Below, in pieces: positions 1-10,448 of a stretch of 64,000 nt of DNA. The stretch lies in the NCBI GenBank assembly GCA_014905825.1, contig JACGCN010000011.1, forward strand, positions 496,001 to 560,000, read 5' to 3'. Below the pieces are notes generated by a model, which saw nothing but the letters and a program-made list of their open reading frames with translations, did no database searches and was not told the DNA's origin. Origin of the DNA: Lyophyllum atratum (taxonomy: Eukaryota; Basidiomycota; Agaricomycetes; Agaricales; Lyophyllaceae). Numbering within the stretch: position 1 is the first letter of the stretch; each line of letters begins with the position of its first letter. The translations under genes and the position numbers were made by a program.

Positions 1-1550
1 TCATGAGGCTTGTTGGATGTTTCGTCTACGATGGTATCGTACTTGGTTCTCGGGAGATGTTCGTGCTCGAACGAGTCAAATGCACCCTATAGGATCCTTA
101 TGAGCTACCGAGGCAACCTAGAAGTATGTCGTATTGCTTACCCATTCACAGTTGATCGCCATATCGGCCCCGCCGTCGATGCCCAGATATGCCATCTTGG
201 GGATGTCCTTGACGTGCTCCATATATGCAGCATTACACCCCGTCCCAAAAATACACGCAATCTTTGTCTTCGGATTTACGTAGTGCGACGCGATGAGCGT
301 GCCTGTGGTGTCGTTGATAAGGGCCGTCAAGGTGACCGGAAGTTCCTGTGATTCGTCAGGTTCCTACTTCGGACATTATGTGAGATGTGACTGACAAGTT
401 TTTCGAGAGATTTGCGGAACATTTCTGCCACGTCCCTGCCTTCGGTGTTGGACGCGCCGAAGCCCTTGGTCCACCGAATCAGCACTCCATGGTCAATTTT
501 GCTCTGGCTGCAGCATGGAATCAGCAGTGACATCATAGGTCATGATGGGCAGCTTACGAGCATGGATACGAGAACTTTTACGGAAGATCAGTACAAGGTA
601 GGGGAGCAAATATAGGTGCAGACGGACCGTGAATCCTAGCGGCAACGTTTCGCCAGGGTTCAGGTGACGGACTCCTTCGTCGCCAAAGTTCGAATCGATG
701 AAGGTCTTGAGGCACTCAGCGCAGAAATCGAACAGCTTCTGGCCGTCATCCTGCTTCTGCTCCTCCGTGAGACGGTACTTGGTTTGGGCAATCTCAAATT
801 TGCCCTCGCCCTGCACGGTAACGAGGCAAACGCGGAGATTCGTGCCGCCTAGATGCGAGTGTACATGGATGCATCAGGTTATGACGGAATGAAATATGAG
901 ACGCGTGGAGTGGAGGGGGAAAACATAATGGGGAACGTACCGAGGTCGAGAGCTAGGTATTCACCCTGCTCTTTGCCGCTGGGGAAGCCGAAGACGAAAG
1001 TGGGGATCATGGGCTGCGTATAACGAAGTCAGCGTTCGTATGTATAGTTAGACCATCTAATGGGAATACGGAAAGCTTCAGAGTGTATTTTGGAGATACA
1101 ATCCGTGTCCAAAAGCAAAGATAAGGGAGGATGGAATTCACGATGAAGTAATAGGGGCCTGAGGGAGACAAGACGTAGCTATGATGTGCACAATATACGT
1201 ACCACAACCTGATCCGGCTTTGCGAGACCGAGCTCAAGCGTATCCTTGAACGCCTCCACGATCATCCGCATCCGCTGCGGGGTAAGGGTGAAGCTGAATC
1301 GTACCGCGATCGGTCAGCACGAGGCTATCTCTAGTGCTGCACGACTCACATGCTCTCGTATTTCCTTAGATGGTCGGCCATCGTTCTGCAGGACCATTAA
1401 AATCGTCAGGCATATGGATAGGAGAGAGATAAGGACGTACTTCTTCGTGGCATGGGGTAGATCCTCCTCATCGTGCGTGCGGGTGTGGATGGCCAGCGTC
1501 TGGCCCGAGGAGAGCGTGATGCTGCCACTTCCGCGGCGTGATAGGACCAT
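1..1550 (-). CDS. Hexokinase (5' part; 3' end lies outside the window)
   Basis: ATP-dependent hexose phosphorylation, first step of glycolysis, cytosolic. Reading leftwards, the exons give an N-terminus starting MVLSRRGSGS at 1550, then ADHLRKYES, LTPQRMRMIVEAF, the block MIPTFVFGFPSGKEQGEYLALDLG that leads into the hexokinase core, then a KYRLTEEQKQDDGQKLFDF block, IDHGVLIRWTKGFG and the glucose-binding signature TALINDTTGTL with GTGCNAAYMEH, and finally AINCEWG...GAFDSFEHEHLPRTKYD at the left edge. About 60% of a normal 490-residue enzyme is present. At least six introns are implied; the first (donor gtacgt near 1440, acceptor cctgcag near 1386) joins the N-terminal exon to MADHLRKYE in frame. 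The start was chosen because the RRGSGSITLS leader is typical of basidiomycete hexokinases. It is divergent from the mitochondrial uL14 gene with a 167-bp shared upstream region. Substrate range (glucose versus other hexoses) cannot be told from what is visible. Confidence 0.95.
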
Positions 1551-1717
1551 CCTGGGCAGCAAGTATCACGTAGAGCGGTGTGCTTCGAGTAGATGGGAGG
1601 AGGAGACAAGAGGGCCGAGCAGTAGCCTGCGGTGGGGATAAGGTACAGTACGCCAAAACATCGTGGGAAACTGTGTCCCCCACTTTTTATTGACGACGCC
1701 CACTGCCATTAGAGGCG
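1551..1717. promoter_or_regulatory. Shared upstream region of hexokinase and mitochondrial uL14 genes
   Basis: This 167-bp gap separates two divergently transcribed genes and so must carry both 5' untranslated regions and promoters. No clear TATA box is visible. Assignment as a bidirectional promoter is inferred from gene layout only. Confidence 0.5.
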
Positions 1718-2220
1718 ATGATTGGCCTTAAGAGTACCCTGAACGTAAGTCCTGTTCAACAATTCGTATTTCGTGGGCTGAACACCGCTCAGTGCATAGA
1801 CAACTCTGGCGCCCTCATTGTGGAATGTGTCAACGTTCTGAAGCAAAAAGTCAACAACGGCTGGGGCTCAGTCGGTGACGAGATTGTCTGCGTCGTCAAA
1901 CGCGCTCGCCCGGTGTCTTCAGCAGCTCAGGCCTCAGTGACTGCAGTCAAAGTTCGTAGAGGTGACGTGCGCCGTGCAGTCATCGTCCGAACAAGAAAGG
2001 CCGTACGGAGACCTGACGGGCGTATGATTCGGTTCGACGACAACGCCGCCGTGCTATTGAACAACAAAAGGGAGATGCTGGGCACACGGATAGGTGGCAT
2101 TGTCAGTGCGGACCTGCGGATGAAGGGGTGGGGGAAGATCGTCAGTCTGGCACCCAAGGTATGTCTACACGTGTCTTTTTGGCTTCTACCCATTACTGAG
2201 ACTCTGCACAGGCTATTTAA
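1718..2220 (+). CDS. Mitochondrial large-subunit ribosomal protein uL14 (L14, MRPL38-like)
   Basis: A component of the mitochondrial large ribosomal subunit near the sarcin-ricin region. Three exons: 1718-1744, 1793-2158 and 2212-2220, which sum to 402 nt (133 residues plus stop) with phase-0 introns. The first exon gives MIGLKSTLN; the second carries the uL14 blocks [61 protein letters not shown] and LGTRI; the last exon encodes only A-I-stop. The start MIGLKS and the length fit the bacterial-type L14 family rather than cytosolic eukaryotic uL14 (L23). The alternative of reading through the second donor gives an untypical tail, so the spliced form is preferred. Confidence 0.93.
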
Positions 2221-2848
2221 TACCATTTACAGACCTAATACATCTAATTATTGCAATGGATCAAGGCCGCTGCTATGAGTAAGTTATCGTCCGACTTGAA
2301 CACGGCGCCCATGTCGGATGTAATGCATGGAAGAATTTTGACTTCAATGTCCCTGACGATAAGGGCTCCATCTTTTGATGAAAACAGCTCGAAGACGGGC
2401 GCATTCTTTGATTGGGAGTCGAACCTTTCTGTCACTGCTGTTTTAAAAAGCTGGTATTGTTTCAAATTTGAGGTATGTTGACTCATTCCTTCAACCGTTT
2501 ATGGACAGTCCGAAGTTGGACGCAATTTTTCTAACCATAGCATCCAGGACCTTCCTCGGGCTCCTGTCATTCAAAAAAGAGCAACACCGCCAGCATGGAA
2601 TCGATCAATGCAGTGTGACTGCGTGATGCTTACCGCTGATTTCATGGCGACATGTTGTTGTCCATCGTCGTCCGACGTCAACGTATATGTCATCCGTCGC
2701 CGTCGACCGTTCTCTCCTTCCTTTCTTCTTTCCTCTCCACAGGCACTCAGAAATTCGCCACACATTTCCGTCTAGATCGCCTCGAAATTGGGCGGGTCGT
2801 TCTGCTCATTGCTTGTAGTCTTCCCCACGCGTTCTCGTGTTGACCGCT
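2221..2848. other. Intergenic region without a recognised gene
   Basis: Short open frames on both strands (2244-2486 minus, 2251-2481 plus) overlap each other and match no family I know. The pyrimidine-rich stretch at about 2690-2750 looks like a promoter or 5' untranslated region of the downstream LIM gene. Nothing else is visible. Confidence 0.5.
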
Positions 2849-3506
2849 ATGAACCCCTCGCAAAGCGACCTTTCCTACCCCGGGCCCTCTCATCTCGACT
2901 TGCAAGTTCGCGACTCCGTGGCGGATGGGGCCGTAATGGAGGATCACTTGTGTCCAGGGTGCAGAAAGCCGGCCGCCGATGGACAGGGAGGGCTGGTTGT
3001 CGCATTCGGGTACGTCCAGTCTCCCATGGGTGTATGCTTCTTGCATACGCCGCTGATGCTTCACAGTTGCGTCTTGCTGACCGATTTATGACTTCAGCCA
3101 ATCCTTCTTCCACGTCGACTGCTTCAAATGCGCCAAATGCGGGGATCAAGTTACTGCAGACACCAGTCTTCTCCTTCTCTCTGACGGCTCCCCTGTATGC
3201 ACCAATTGCACACTTAGCTGCAATGTTTGCCACCTACCCATCCTAGACGAAGCTATCATGGCCGGAGACGGCTCATATCACGCCCACTGTTTTAAATGCA
3301 GGGTTTGCGCGTGTCTTATCGATGATCTCGTTTTCGCCAAAACCAGTCAGGGCATTTACTGTGTGAATTGCCATAACGAGAGGATGTATAAAATCAGGAA
3401 TCGCGTTCAAAAGAAAGCAGAGAGAGAGAGGGAGAAAAAGGATGGAGGCAGCGGGTTGATAAAGCCCCACGAACGTGAGGCTGGAAAGTTTCATGCAGAG
3501 AATGGC
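2849..3506 (+). CDS. Tandem LIM-domain module (Rga/LRG1-like), possibly spliced to the downstream orphan
   Basis: Two exons (2849-3009 and 3098-3506, 570 nt = 190 codons) start MNPSQSDLSY and encode two complete LIM zinc-binding domains. LIM1 runs from CPGC (residue about 34) through HVDCFKCAKC to CTNC. LIM2 runs from CNVC through HAHCFKCRVC to CVNCHNER. A charged basic tail follows. This arrangement resembles the N-terminus of basidiomycete LIM-RhoGAP proteins, where a RhoGAP domain would be expected several hundred residues later; none is present here. The reading frame either continues to a stop at 3617 (a LIM-only protein of about 226 residues including intron readthrough) or splices at donor gtacgt 3507 to acceptor tatag 3558, which joins ATG 3559 of the orphan in phase 0. 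I see the in-frame splice; that it is used is inference. Confidence 0.75.
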
Positions 3507-3558
3507 GTACGTCGCTATTTTTCCATTCCCCCGACTCCTAAATCTTATTCTCCTATAG

Positions 3559-5336
3559 ATGTCTTCTTCCGGGGAGGCTTCTGCACATCGGTACACTACC
3601 AAATGCATAACGGCTGACCAGGCTTTCGCCCATGCCGAAAGCAAGGAACTCGAAATTCGTGATGCGCTGTCTGGCCTAGGGTATATAGGCGGTTATTCGC
3701 TTCACGCTTGTTTCAACGAGGAAATGATCAAACTTGGGCACGAAGAAGAAGAGATCTATATCGTTCTTGACTCAGACGTATACGGCAATGTTTCTGGTGC
3801 ACTGGAAGATATTGTATCTCCCTTCCGGACCATCATCGACACACCCCAAGAGATATACCTCATTCCAGTAACATCGCTGAAATTACAGCCTATTGACAAG
3901 GGCCCGGGCACGGGACACGGCGAGAGATTGGAGGCACAACCTGCAAGTGACAGTGCTGCAGGTCCGGCTAATGGCAACCCCGGGGAGAATAAGGGCAATA
4001 CCAGCAGAGAGGGCAAAGATACTGATAAGGGGAGAGAACGTGGAGAGGGTAGCAGGGGTGGCGGTAGTGGCGGTGGCAGCGGTGGTGGCAGCGATACATC
4101 GGCCGGTCAAGGCAATGTAGGCGGAGGTGGTGGAGACGGAAGTGGAGATAATGGAGGCGGAGGTGGAGGCGGCGGTGGAGGTGGAGGTGAGGGCGGCGGC
4201 GGTGGAGCGCAAGACAGCAACAATCATGGCCCGCGATTAATTAACATTCCCTTTAGCTCCACCTTTTCAATCAAGCCCAAAGAAGGCTCCCAAGATTTGC
4301 TAACAACCTTCACAATAACAACCTCCGTTGACATCACAGTCAGTTTCCACTTCAGATGGCTCGGAGGAAAGAACTGACGTGCGGTCCCGATGCATAGCTC
4401 AACGAAAATCGAAAAGCAGACTCTCCGCCCACTAATTCAAAGTGGTCTGGGCCTTGGGCCGAAGTTGACATGACCATCTTCAATGTATCCGCCCTCAACG
4501 GCTCTCCCGACCTCAGTGAATACACTCTTAGCCTGTCACAAAGTCGCATCATGGCCTCCTCGTGTCCTACATCCGTCCTCCAGTATTCTCCGGATACCAC
4601 GCATGCAGAGGAGAATACTGTCAAGGCCAAAAAGGAGCGAAATACGACAGGAGGTGGCTGGTTTGCATTCTCCGTTAGCCCTAGTCTACGTGTCGGTGGG
4701 ACAGTGGGCCGCACGGAAGGTATTGAAAAGGGACGGCGCCGCTGGCAGATAATTGTCCGCCAGCTTAGCGCGGCCGAGCGGACTGCTGATGGAGGGGCAT
4801 ATAGCAAGGGTATGGTGTGGCAATATGCCTACAGTGGTGATGATAGAGTGTTTAAGCGTGTCACGGAAGAGGGCTTTGAGCATAAGCCAACGGCGGTTTT
4901 TGGGTTCAAGGAAGTTCCAAATCACTCCGCGCCGCTCCTCGACGTTTCCCTGGTTGTCTGTTGGTCGTTGGGTGCAACCAAGGATGGCCGTTATACGTCC
5001 AGGCCCTCCTTATTACGACGCGAAAAGCGTAAGAATGACGCAGGGAAGGAGATCCCAGCATTCATCAACCTCTTGCACTATGTGTCGATGGTCGTGGACT
5101 TGGCTAAAGTAGGGCCAGGGAAGTCATGGATCGTAGATGCGGATGCAGAGGATGAGCGGACAAGCCAGACGTTAGCGGAAGCCAGGGGCCCAATCATCTT
5201 GAAACCGCTCTATGGCACACTAAGCAATACATTAACGTCGGAATCTGAGATTACAGTGAGACAGGCGGTGGAAGGACGTATCGCAGGCTTGACCCAGGCA
5301 GAGCGTGCAGGCGAGTTTGAATCTACAATCCTGTGA
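3559..5336 (+). CDS. Orphan protein with central Gly-rich region (C-terminal part of a possible LIM fusion)
   Basis: Not recognised. Exons 3559-4338 (780 nt) and 4398-5336 (939 nt) are joined by a canonical 59-nt intron (gtcagt...atag), giving 572 residues. If fused to the LIM exons the product would be about 762 residues. The first 115 residues are a compact acidic domain (for example EIYIVLDSDVYG, EEMIKLGHEEEE). Residues about 130-215 are low-complexity Gly/Ser. After the intron comes a second domain with GGGWFAFSVSPSLRVGG, a VWQYAYSGDD block and a PAFINLLHYVSMVVDL block. No signal peptide or membrane helix is obvious. A partial copy of the C-terminal part lies at 6285-6430, so the gene has duplicated at least once. 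Function unknown. Confidence 0.75.
4046..4212 (+). repeat. GGN-rich imperfect minisatellite inside the orphan gene
   Basis: Imperfect GGTGGCAGC and GGAGGCGGT units code for an almost pure Gly stretch with scattered Ser, Asp and Glu. The reading frame stays open through it, so the tract is tolerated in the protein. Such tracts change length easily by slippage. Confidence 0.7.
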
Positions 5337-6284
5337 TAGAAGCCTCACCGCATGCACGTCCTCATCAGGCGCCGTACCTCTACTCTTGATCCGAGATTCT
5401 GGGGAGACTTCATCAGCGGCAGCTTTACCAACGCCTTCGCCTTCTCCAAGTCCAAGTCCACAACTACCATAGACCCCATAGCCCGTTACCAGCCTCTCCT
5501 CAGGCTACTAGACAGACATCATCAGTCGTTCCTCCAGTCTGTCCTCCCCGTGGCCTTCTGTTATTCTTTCTTTGACCGTTCGAGGTGAGACTTGTTGCAA
5601 TACCAGGCTACCATTATCTACTACTATCATACGCGCTCCTCTAGCCTCCTGCTTCGTACCTCGGTTCAGCCGTTTCGCTCATATTCTGACAATTCTATTT
5701 CAGTCGCTTACTTGAAACAGCAGATGTCAGGTCGACACCTCTGAGCAAATACTGTTCAAGTGTCCCGTCCTCCGCATATTTCCCCGGTGTTTGTCAGTAA
5801 GTTGGCACTCATAGTACTAGTACAATTGTGAACGTTAGCGCAACCGCTTTATCACACGAAAATCTGCCTTGAATTCCTTGTTGACAGCCCTAAGCCGCCC
5901 AACGAGTGTTTCTATTTCGGTTCAGAGCTGCCTAGTGGTTTCCTCGATACGCTGTAATATGCAGCAGCACACGAGTCTTGAGGCACCGTCCCTTCTCCTG
6001 CTTGATAGCTAGACACCAGGTAATAACCCCACTTTGACCCCACTGCTGTACCACATCGATCACTTGCACTAACCGAATTCCTCCCCCAGCGTTTTCGGCA
6101 AGATATCCGGACTCCCCTTGCTAGCCACACTGGCCCATCTAAGTCATGTTCGCGAGCAGTAGTAACCGCCGGCTCAAAGTTTTCTTTCACCCCCCGTTTC
6201 CCAACGCTAAAACCACGTACCCTGCATTCTCCTCCTCGGCTTACCTAGTCCTCTCGCTGGTGACATAACCCCCCTGGCACTAAA
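5337..6284. other. Intergenic region, no gene recognised
   Basis: Short frames only (for example 5352-5588 plus and 5912-6190 minus), with no family resemblance. Likely 3' flank of the orphan gene followed by degraded DNA, since a relic of that gene begins at about 6285. Confidence 0.5.
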
Positions 6285-6430
6285 TCTACACTTGGACGAT
6301 CCCATCATGAGATGCAGAATTTGGCTCGGGCAAGGTCGACGAATGGGAGGGACGCGATTCATTCCTGCGAAGCTCCGTGAACGAAAAGCGCAAGAGTGAC
6401 ACAGGCAAGGAGAACCCAGCATTTATGAAC
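6285..6430 (+). pseudogene. Relic of the orphan gene's C-terminal region
   Basis: The stretch reads, in one frame, SFLRSSVNEKRKSDTGKENP and then AFMNLM, matching the intact gene at about 5004-5074 (PSLLRREKRKNDAGKEIP, AFINLL). Nucleotide agreement over the 55 bases beginning at cgaaaagcg is high (about 85-90% by eye). The upstream part is in a different frame and decayed, and no start or stop context survives. Its right end runs into the truncated F-box gene. Confidence 0.7.
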
Positions 6431-7053
6431 CTGATGTATGGAGGTCGAGGTGGAGCTTCCGTAACCGTGGCACCTGCGGCACGACAACATTCCGCACCAC
6501 TTCAAGCGACAAAAGATCGGTCGTGTGCAGCACCGTGAGGGAGGGATCGCAGGGGCAGCGACGTCTCATTCAAAAAGTCTACAAGCCGGGACAGTCGTGC
6601 GCGGTGCCACCCCGACGTGCTGATAGCCACGCGTCTCCAGATCTGGGGCTCATTGAGCGCGACATGGCGCCACCTGGAGCAGACCCGGAGAATCGCCCAG
6701 GGGAACATGGATGCATCCTGCGGCAGTCTTATGACGTCGTCCATGAGGATATGAGCGAAGATTTTTCCGAGGATCTCTGTAGGGATGAGTTCATGAGAGA
6801 TTTGGAGCGGGGTTACGTTCTCTGACGCCTCCGACGAGCCGTGCTTCTCGACATCCTTCTCGGGTGTCGGGCGTAATACTCCTGCTGCGACGGCGACCAC
6901 GCTCATAGCCCGTAGCCTCTCATTATGGGAAAGGAAGTTGGTGTCAAGTTTATGAAGGAGTATGATGTCGGCTTCGTCCTTGATATACATAGCCCAGATG
7001 GATGGTGGGTTTGTTGAAGAATCAAGAGCAGCGGAGGTCCTGAAGGATATCAT
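6423..7053 (-). pseudogene. Truncated, frameshifted F-box/LRR gene
   Basis: From ATG at 7053 the frame encodes an F-box-like N-terminus with PTEILGKIFAHILMDDV, then PWAILRVCSRWRHVALNEP and IWRRVAIS, typical of Agaricomycete F-box proteins of 400-600 residues. The frame breaks near 6540, where the four bases gagg (CCTC on the coding strand) occur twice in tandem. In the neighbouring frame the family-like LLSLEVVRNVVVPQVPRL follows, ending at a stop at 6423. Even with the shift ignored, the leucine-rich part is mostly missing. Upstream of residue 45 the sequence is acceptable as coding. Probably a dead fragment whose 3' end was replaced by the orphan relic. Confidence 0.75.
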
Positions 7054-7410
7054 TTAGTTGTCGCAGGACATGGTGCATGACATATCCGCAAGGACGGTTG
7101 TATATCTGAGGGTACCTACTACGTATGGTGGTGATGATGAGAGAAAGGGACACGGTTACAACTCTCCGAGCTGGTAGTGCATAGCACCATCAAATTTCAG
7201 ATCATACGTAGATGGGAATGACTTTGATGTCAAGCAGCCCAGATAAGATAAGATGGTAGAGATACTTATGCTGATAAGATCGGGCAACTCGGTCATCACA
7301 CCACCTTCCTTGGAGTTGTAGGTCGAAGGAAGTCCAACAAATTGCCAAATTGAACGAGGCACAAGTACACTGGCATATACTTCAGCATAATCAAGGTATG
7401 ACGCAGCACA
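7054..7410. other. Intergenic region
   Basis: No coding frame or repeat that I can support. It lies upstream of the broken F-box gene and downstream of the first oxidoreductase gene, so it holds the latter's 3' flank. Confidence 0.5.
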
Positions 7411-8632
7411 TTAATCCAAGTCAACCCTCCTCCCCTCCTTACAACTCCTCACAACCGCATCCAACAACTTCCGATTCCTCACCGCATCCTCCAACCTCGC
7501 ATACCCCCCCTCCTCCCCCCTCGCGAACTCCTCCCACTGCCTCTTCAAGCTCCCCACAAACGGCTCCCCACCCAACACCTCCACCCTCTCCCCATCCACC
7601 CACAGCACCGGGTCCACAATATTAACAAACGCATTATCCCCCTCCATCCTCACCGTGCCCTCCTCACCCTCAATCTCCCACACGAACGCCTTGCGCCCGG
7701 GCGTCGACTTGTACCCCGCCCTGCACACCACACTCGCTAGGGCGCCGGATCGTAATATGCCCGAGAAGGCGATGCGGTCGGGTGCTGTGACGGGGACTGT
7801 GTCGATGGGCGTGCCGGAGGCGTCGAGGATGGTGGCGGTGGGGTAGAGGATGGCGGAGGTGGCGCTGAGGGAGGCGAAGGCGCCTAGGAGGTGGGTGAGC
7901 GTGTCGAGCTGGTGTCCGACGGCGATGTCAAGCATCGTCGCACCGTTAGATTCCTCCATGAGGTATCGGGAACGGTCATTGACGTGCGGGCCCCAGCCAC
8001 CGCTCTCCCTTGGGATCATGGATGTCTAGGATCACAAGAGATGAGGAATTTGATGTGCCACTACCAGATATGCAGGAGGCAACTTACGATGCTGGTCGAG
8101 AGGACCCTCCCGATCTTGCCGCTCTCGATCAATTCTTTCACCTGGACAACACCATAAGTATGAACTGACAACGATATGTGAGATAAGTAGAGTAGGCACA
8201 TACCTTATGCACGACAGGCGAATGCCTCCCCTGCAGCCCCACCGCAGCTCTCACCCCCTTCTCCTTCGCCCTCTCCGCCATCTCGCGCGTCTGCCGCACA
8301 TTCGTACCCGCAGGCCATTCCACGAACACATCCTTCCCAGCCTCGATCGCAGGGAGCACCGCCTCTCTATGCGAGGTCGCACGCACGCTCACGACGACCA
8401 AATCAACATCGGGGTCCCCAGCTATGTCCGCGGTGGAGCCATAGAAGGGCTTGACGGGTCGGCCGAGCTGCTCGGTGTATTTCTGGGCAGCGGCGGCGGC
8501 GGAGGCTGCGGAGGTGGTGGAGAGGGCGGTGAGCTTGTAGGAGGGGGTGGCGATGAGGGATGGGGCGAGTGCAGAGGAGGCCCAGCCTGCGCTGGAGAGG
8601 CCGACGAAGCCGACACGTATTGGGGTCGACAT
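7411..8632 (-). CDS. Gal80/Gfo-Idh-MocA-like NAD(P)-binding oxidoreductase, copy 1
   Basis: Three exons (8204-8632, 8088-8141, 7411-8025) sum to 1098 nt and encode 365 residues, a normal length for the family. The N-terminus IRVGFVGLSSAGWASSALAP is a Rossmann nucleotide-binding loop of the Gal80 type (GLSSxGWA). VDLVVVSVRATSHREAVLPA, KDVFVEWPAGTN (the conserved EWP in place of the enzyme EKP) and AVGLQGRHSPVV follow. The C-terminal half carries the Gal80-type beta-sheet domain (LDIAVGHQLD, WEEFARGEEGG). In yeasts this fold is a galactose regulator; in filamentous basidiomycetes its members are mostly uncharacterised dehydrogenase-like proteins. Replacement of the catalytic Lys region means that enzyme activity cannot be assumed. 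It is followed upstream by a relic and a second intact paralog. Confidence 0.9.
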
Positions 8633-8848
8633 GGGAATTTTTTGATGAAGAGAGGTGGGCCGCAGTATTATAACCGGATCCGGAGATTGAGTGGGGACTT
8701 TGTCATTTCCTTGCTTCGAGTGTTCGTGGGGTTTACCAGATGATCAGGCTTCCCTGCATCGTGGTGATGGGTTCCAGCATCCGTGTCTCTTCTAGTGACT
8801 GTTTTCCAGTCAGATCAATCTTGGGAGCTTGACTAATGTCGCACCGGT
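8633..8848. promoter_or_regulatory. Upstream region of oxidoreductase copy 1
   Basis: A TATA-like tattataac lies at about 8668, some 35-40 bases before the start codon on the minus strand. The segment 8738-8815 is repeated, about 80% identical by eye, at 10103-10190. Promoter role is inferred from position. Confidence 0.4.
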
Positions 8849-9340
8849 TCTAAGCACCTTGCCGATCCTCCCGCTATCACTCAATTCCTTCACCTTCTAA
8901 AAACACTATGATCAGCTCAAAGTGACGAAACCCCACGGGACAGACATACCCTGCGCACGACAGCCGAATGCCTACCCTGCGCGGCGCGTACGTCTCTAGC
9001 CGTCGCCTTCTTAGCCAACTCCACCGTCTCCTCCTAACTCGCGCCCGCAGGCCACTCCACGAACACGTCCTTCCCGGCCTCCAGCACCGGAACCACAGCA
9101 TCTCTGTGCGCGGTGTGCGCACGCTCACAACGAGAAGATCAATTTCGGGGTCTGCTGCGATGAGGGGAGGAGCCGTGAGAGGGCTTAACGGTGTGTCCGA
9201 CCTGGGCGCTATACTTCGCGGCGGCGGCGGAGGCGCAGGCTTCACAGGTAGTAGACAGCGCGTTAGCATCGGGGGCCGGAGCAAGGTGTCGTTCCCGTGC
9301 GATTCTAAATGCCAGTGACGGCCACATCGTTGGGTACACG
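8849..9340 (-). pseudogene. Relic of a Gal80-like oxidoreductase (middle copy)
   Basis: The segment matches exons 1 and 2, and the intron between them, of the intact copy at 10935-12205: the intron part with atgatcagctcaaagtgacg is nearly identical. Family words survive in shifting frames: KYSAQVGHTVKP, ADPEIDLLVVSVRTP, AGRTCSW. Several small indels break the frame, the Rossmann loop is missing, and exons 3 and 4 are absent because the copy stops at about 8849, next to the upstream region of copy 1. Confidence 0.85.
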
Positions 9341-10448
9341 GACGCGTACCGAAAGGTAAGGGCCTCAGTTGAAGGAGGGCGTAAGAAAGAAATGTCCCTG
9401 GCGAGAGCCGTGAGGGCTGACAATTTCGGCATTGACGAAGGACCCTGGGGCTGGTGAGGAAAGCAAGGTGCGAGTAAGATCGGGAAGTGGGTGTAAAGGA
9501 AAATTCGATTGAAGAGCATGGTGGACGGTGGTAACAAAGCTGTGAGTAGGTTTGAGGTTAGACTTTTCCAAGCATTTTGAAATACCAAGCATGCATACCT
9601 CTGTAAAGTCGGTGTGCCCTGCTCCTCTATCTTCTCCCAAAATTTCTCGTTGTCTGGGCTGCTGCAGTGTATGTTGATCGCGAACCATAAATCAAAAGTG
9701 GGGCGTAGCGAGTCCGAGGAACGGAGTTCGTAGGGAACCGAGCAGGTTTGAAAGGAGGTGCAGACCATCCCTCTGTGTCGTCACATGTGGTGGGGTGAGT
9801 AGTGCTGGACGGGCGCCGTGGATGGTCGAGGTAGATGCTAGGACCGGCGGGGGCGGTGAATCCACGAGCCAGGGGACGAAGAAGGAGAGGCTTGACGTGA
9901 ACGAGACATGTGGTGTATGACGCAAGGTCCTTCTCCCGAAGCCACAGAGTCGGGTAGACGTCGTCCTCTGCTCGGTCCCAGCTTGACTTCCGGTGGGAAA
10001 CTGATAATCAAACACTAACGGCATAGTTCGCGCCTCGTCTGTCCATCCATGAATAAAGTCGCGCATATGTACGAGCGTACGTGGGACAGATGCAGCGACC
10101 GCGAGATGATCAGGCTTCTCTGCACAGTGGGGATGCGTTCCAGCATCCGTGTCTCCTCCAGCTTGAGCGACCGTCTTTCGGTCAACTCGTCTGGTTGGTT
10201 TCGCGCGCGAATTGGTTCGATCTTGTCGCGGAAAGGTCACTTCCATGTCGATTGTTCTTCGCAACAGGTTCTGAGAGCCTATCAGTGTGAACCTCACTGG
10301 AAGGAGGAGACAGCGAAAGTTGGGAGTGTCGACAGTGCACAGCCACCAAGCGATCTACTCTCTGTCACCGCCACTGTCCATCATCTATGTGTAGGAGATG
10401 CGGTGTGTCGGATTCATGTAAGTACAGTAATGATACATCAATGACAAA
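9341..10448. other. Intergenic region with a duplicated upstream segment
   Basis: Long but compositionally biased minus-strand frames (9692-10297) show no family resemblance. At 10103-10190 lies a segment resembling the upstream region of oxidoreductase copy 1, which suggests that this DNA once stood in front of the now dead middle copy and has since been separated from it. Confidence 0.45.

Noticed and set aside
8207..8743. 178-codon plus-strand frame with Gly-rich text
   Set aside because: Antisense shadow of the GC-rich first exon of oxidoreductase copy 1; the same shadow appears opposite copy 3.
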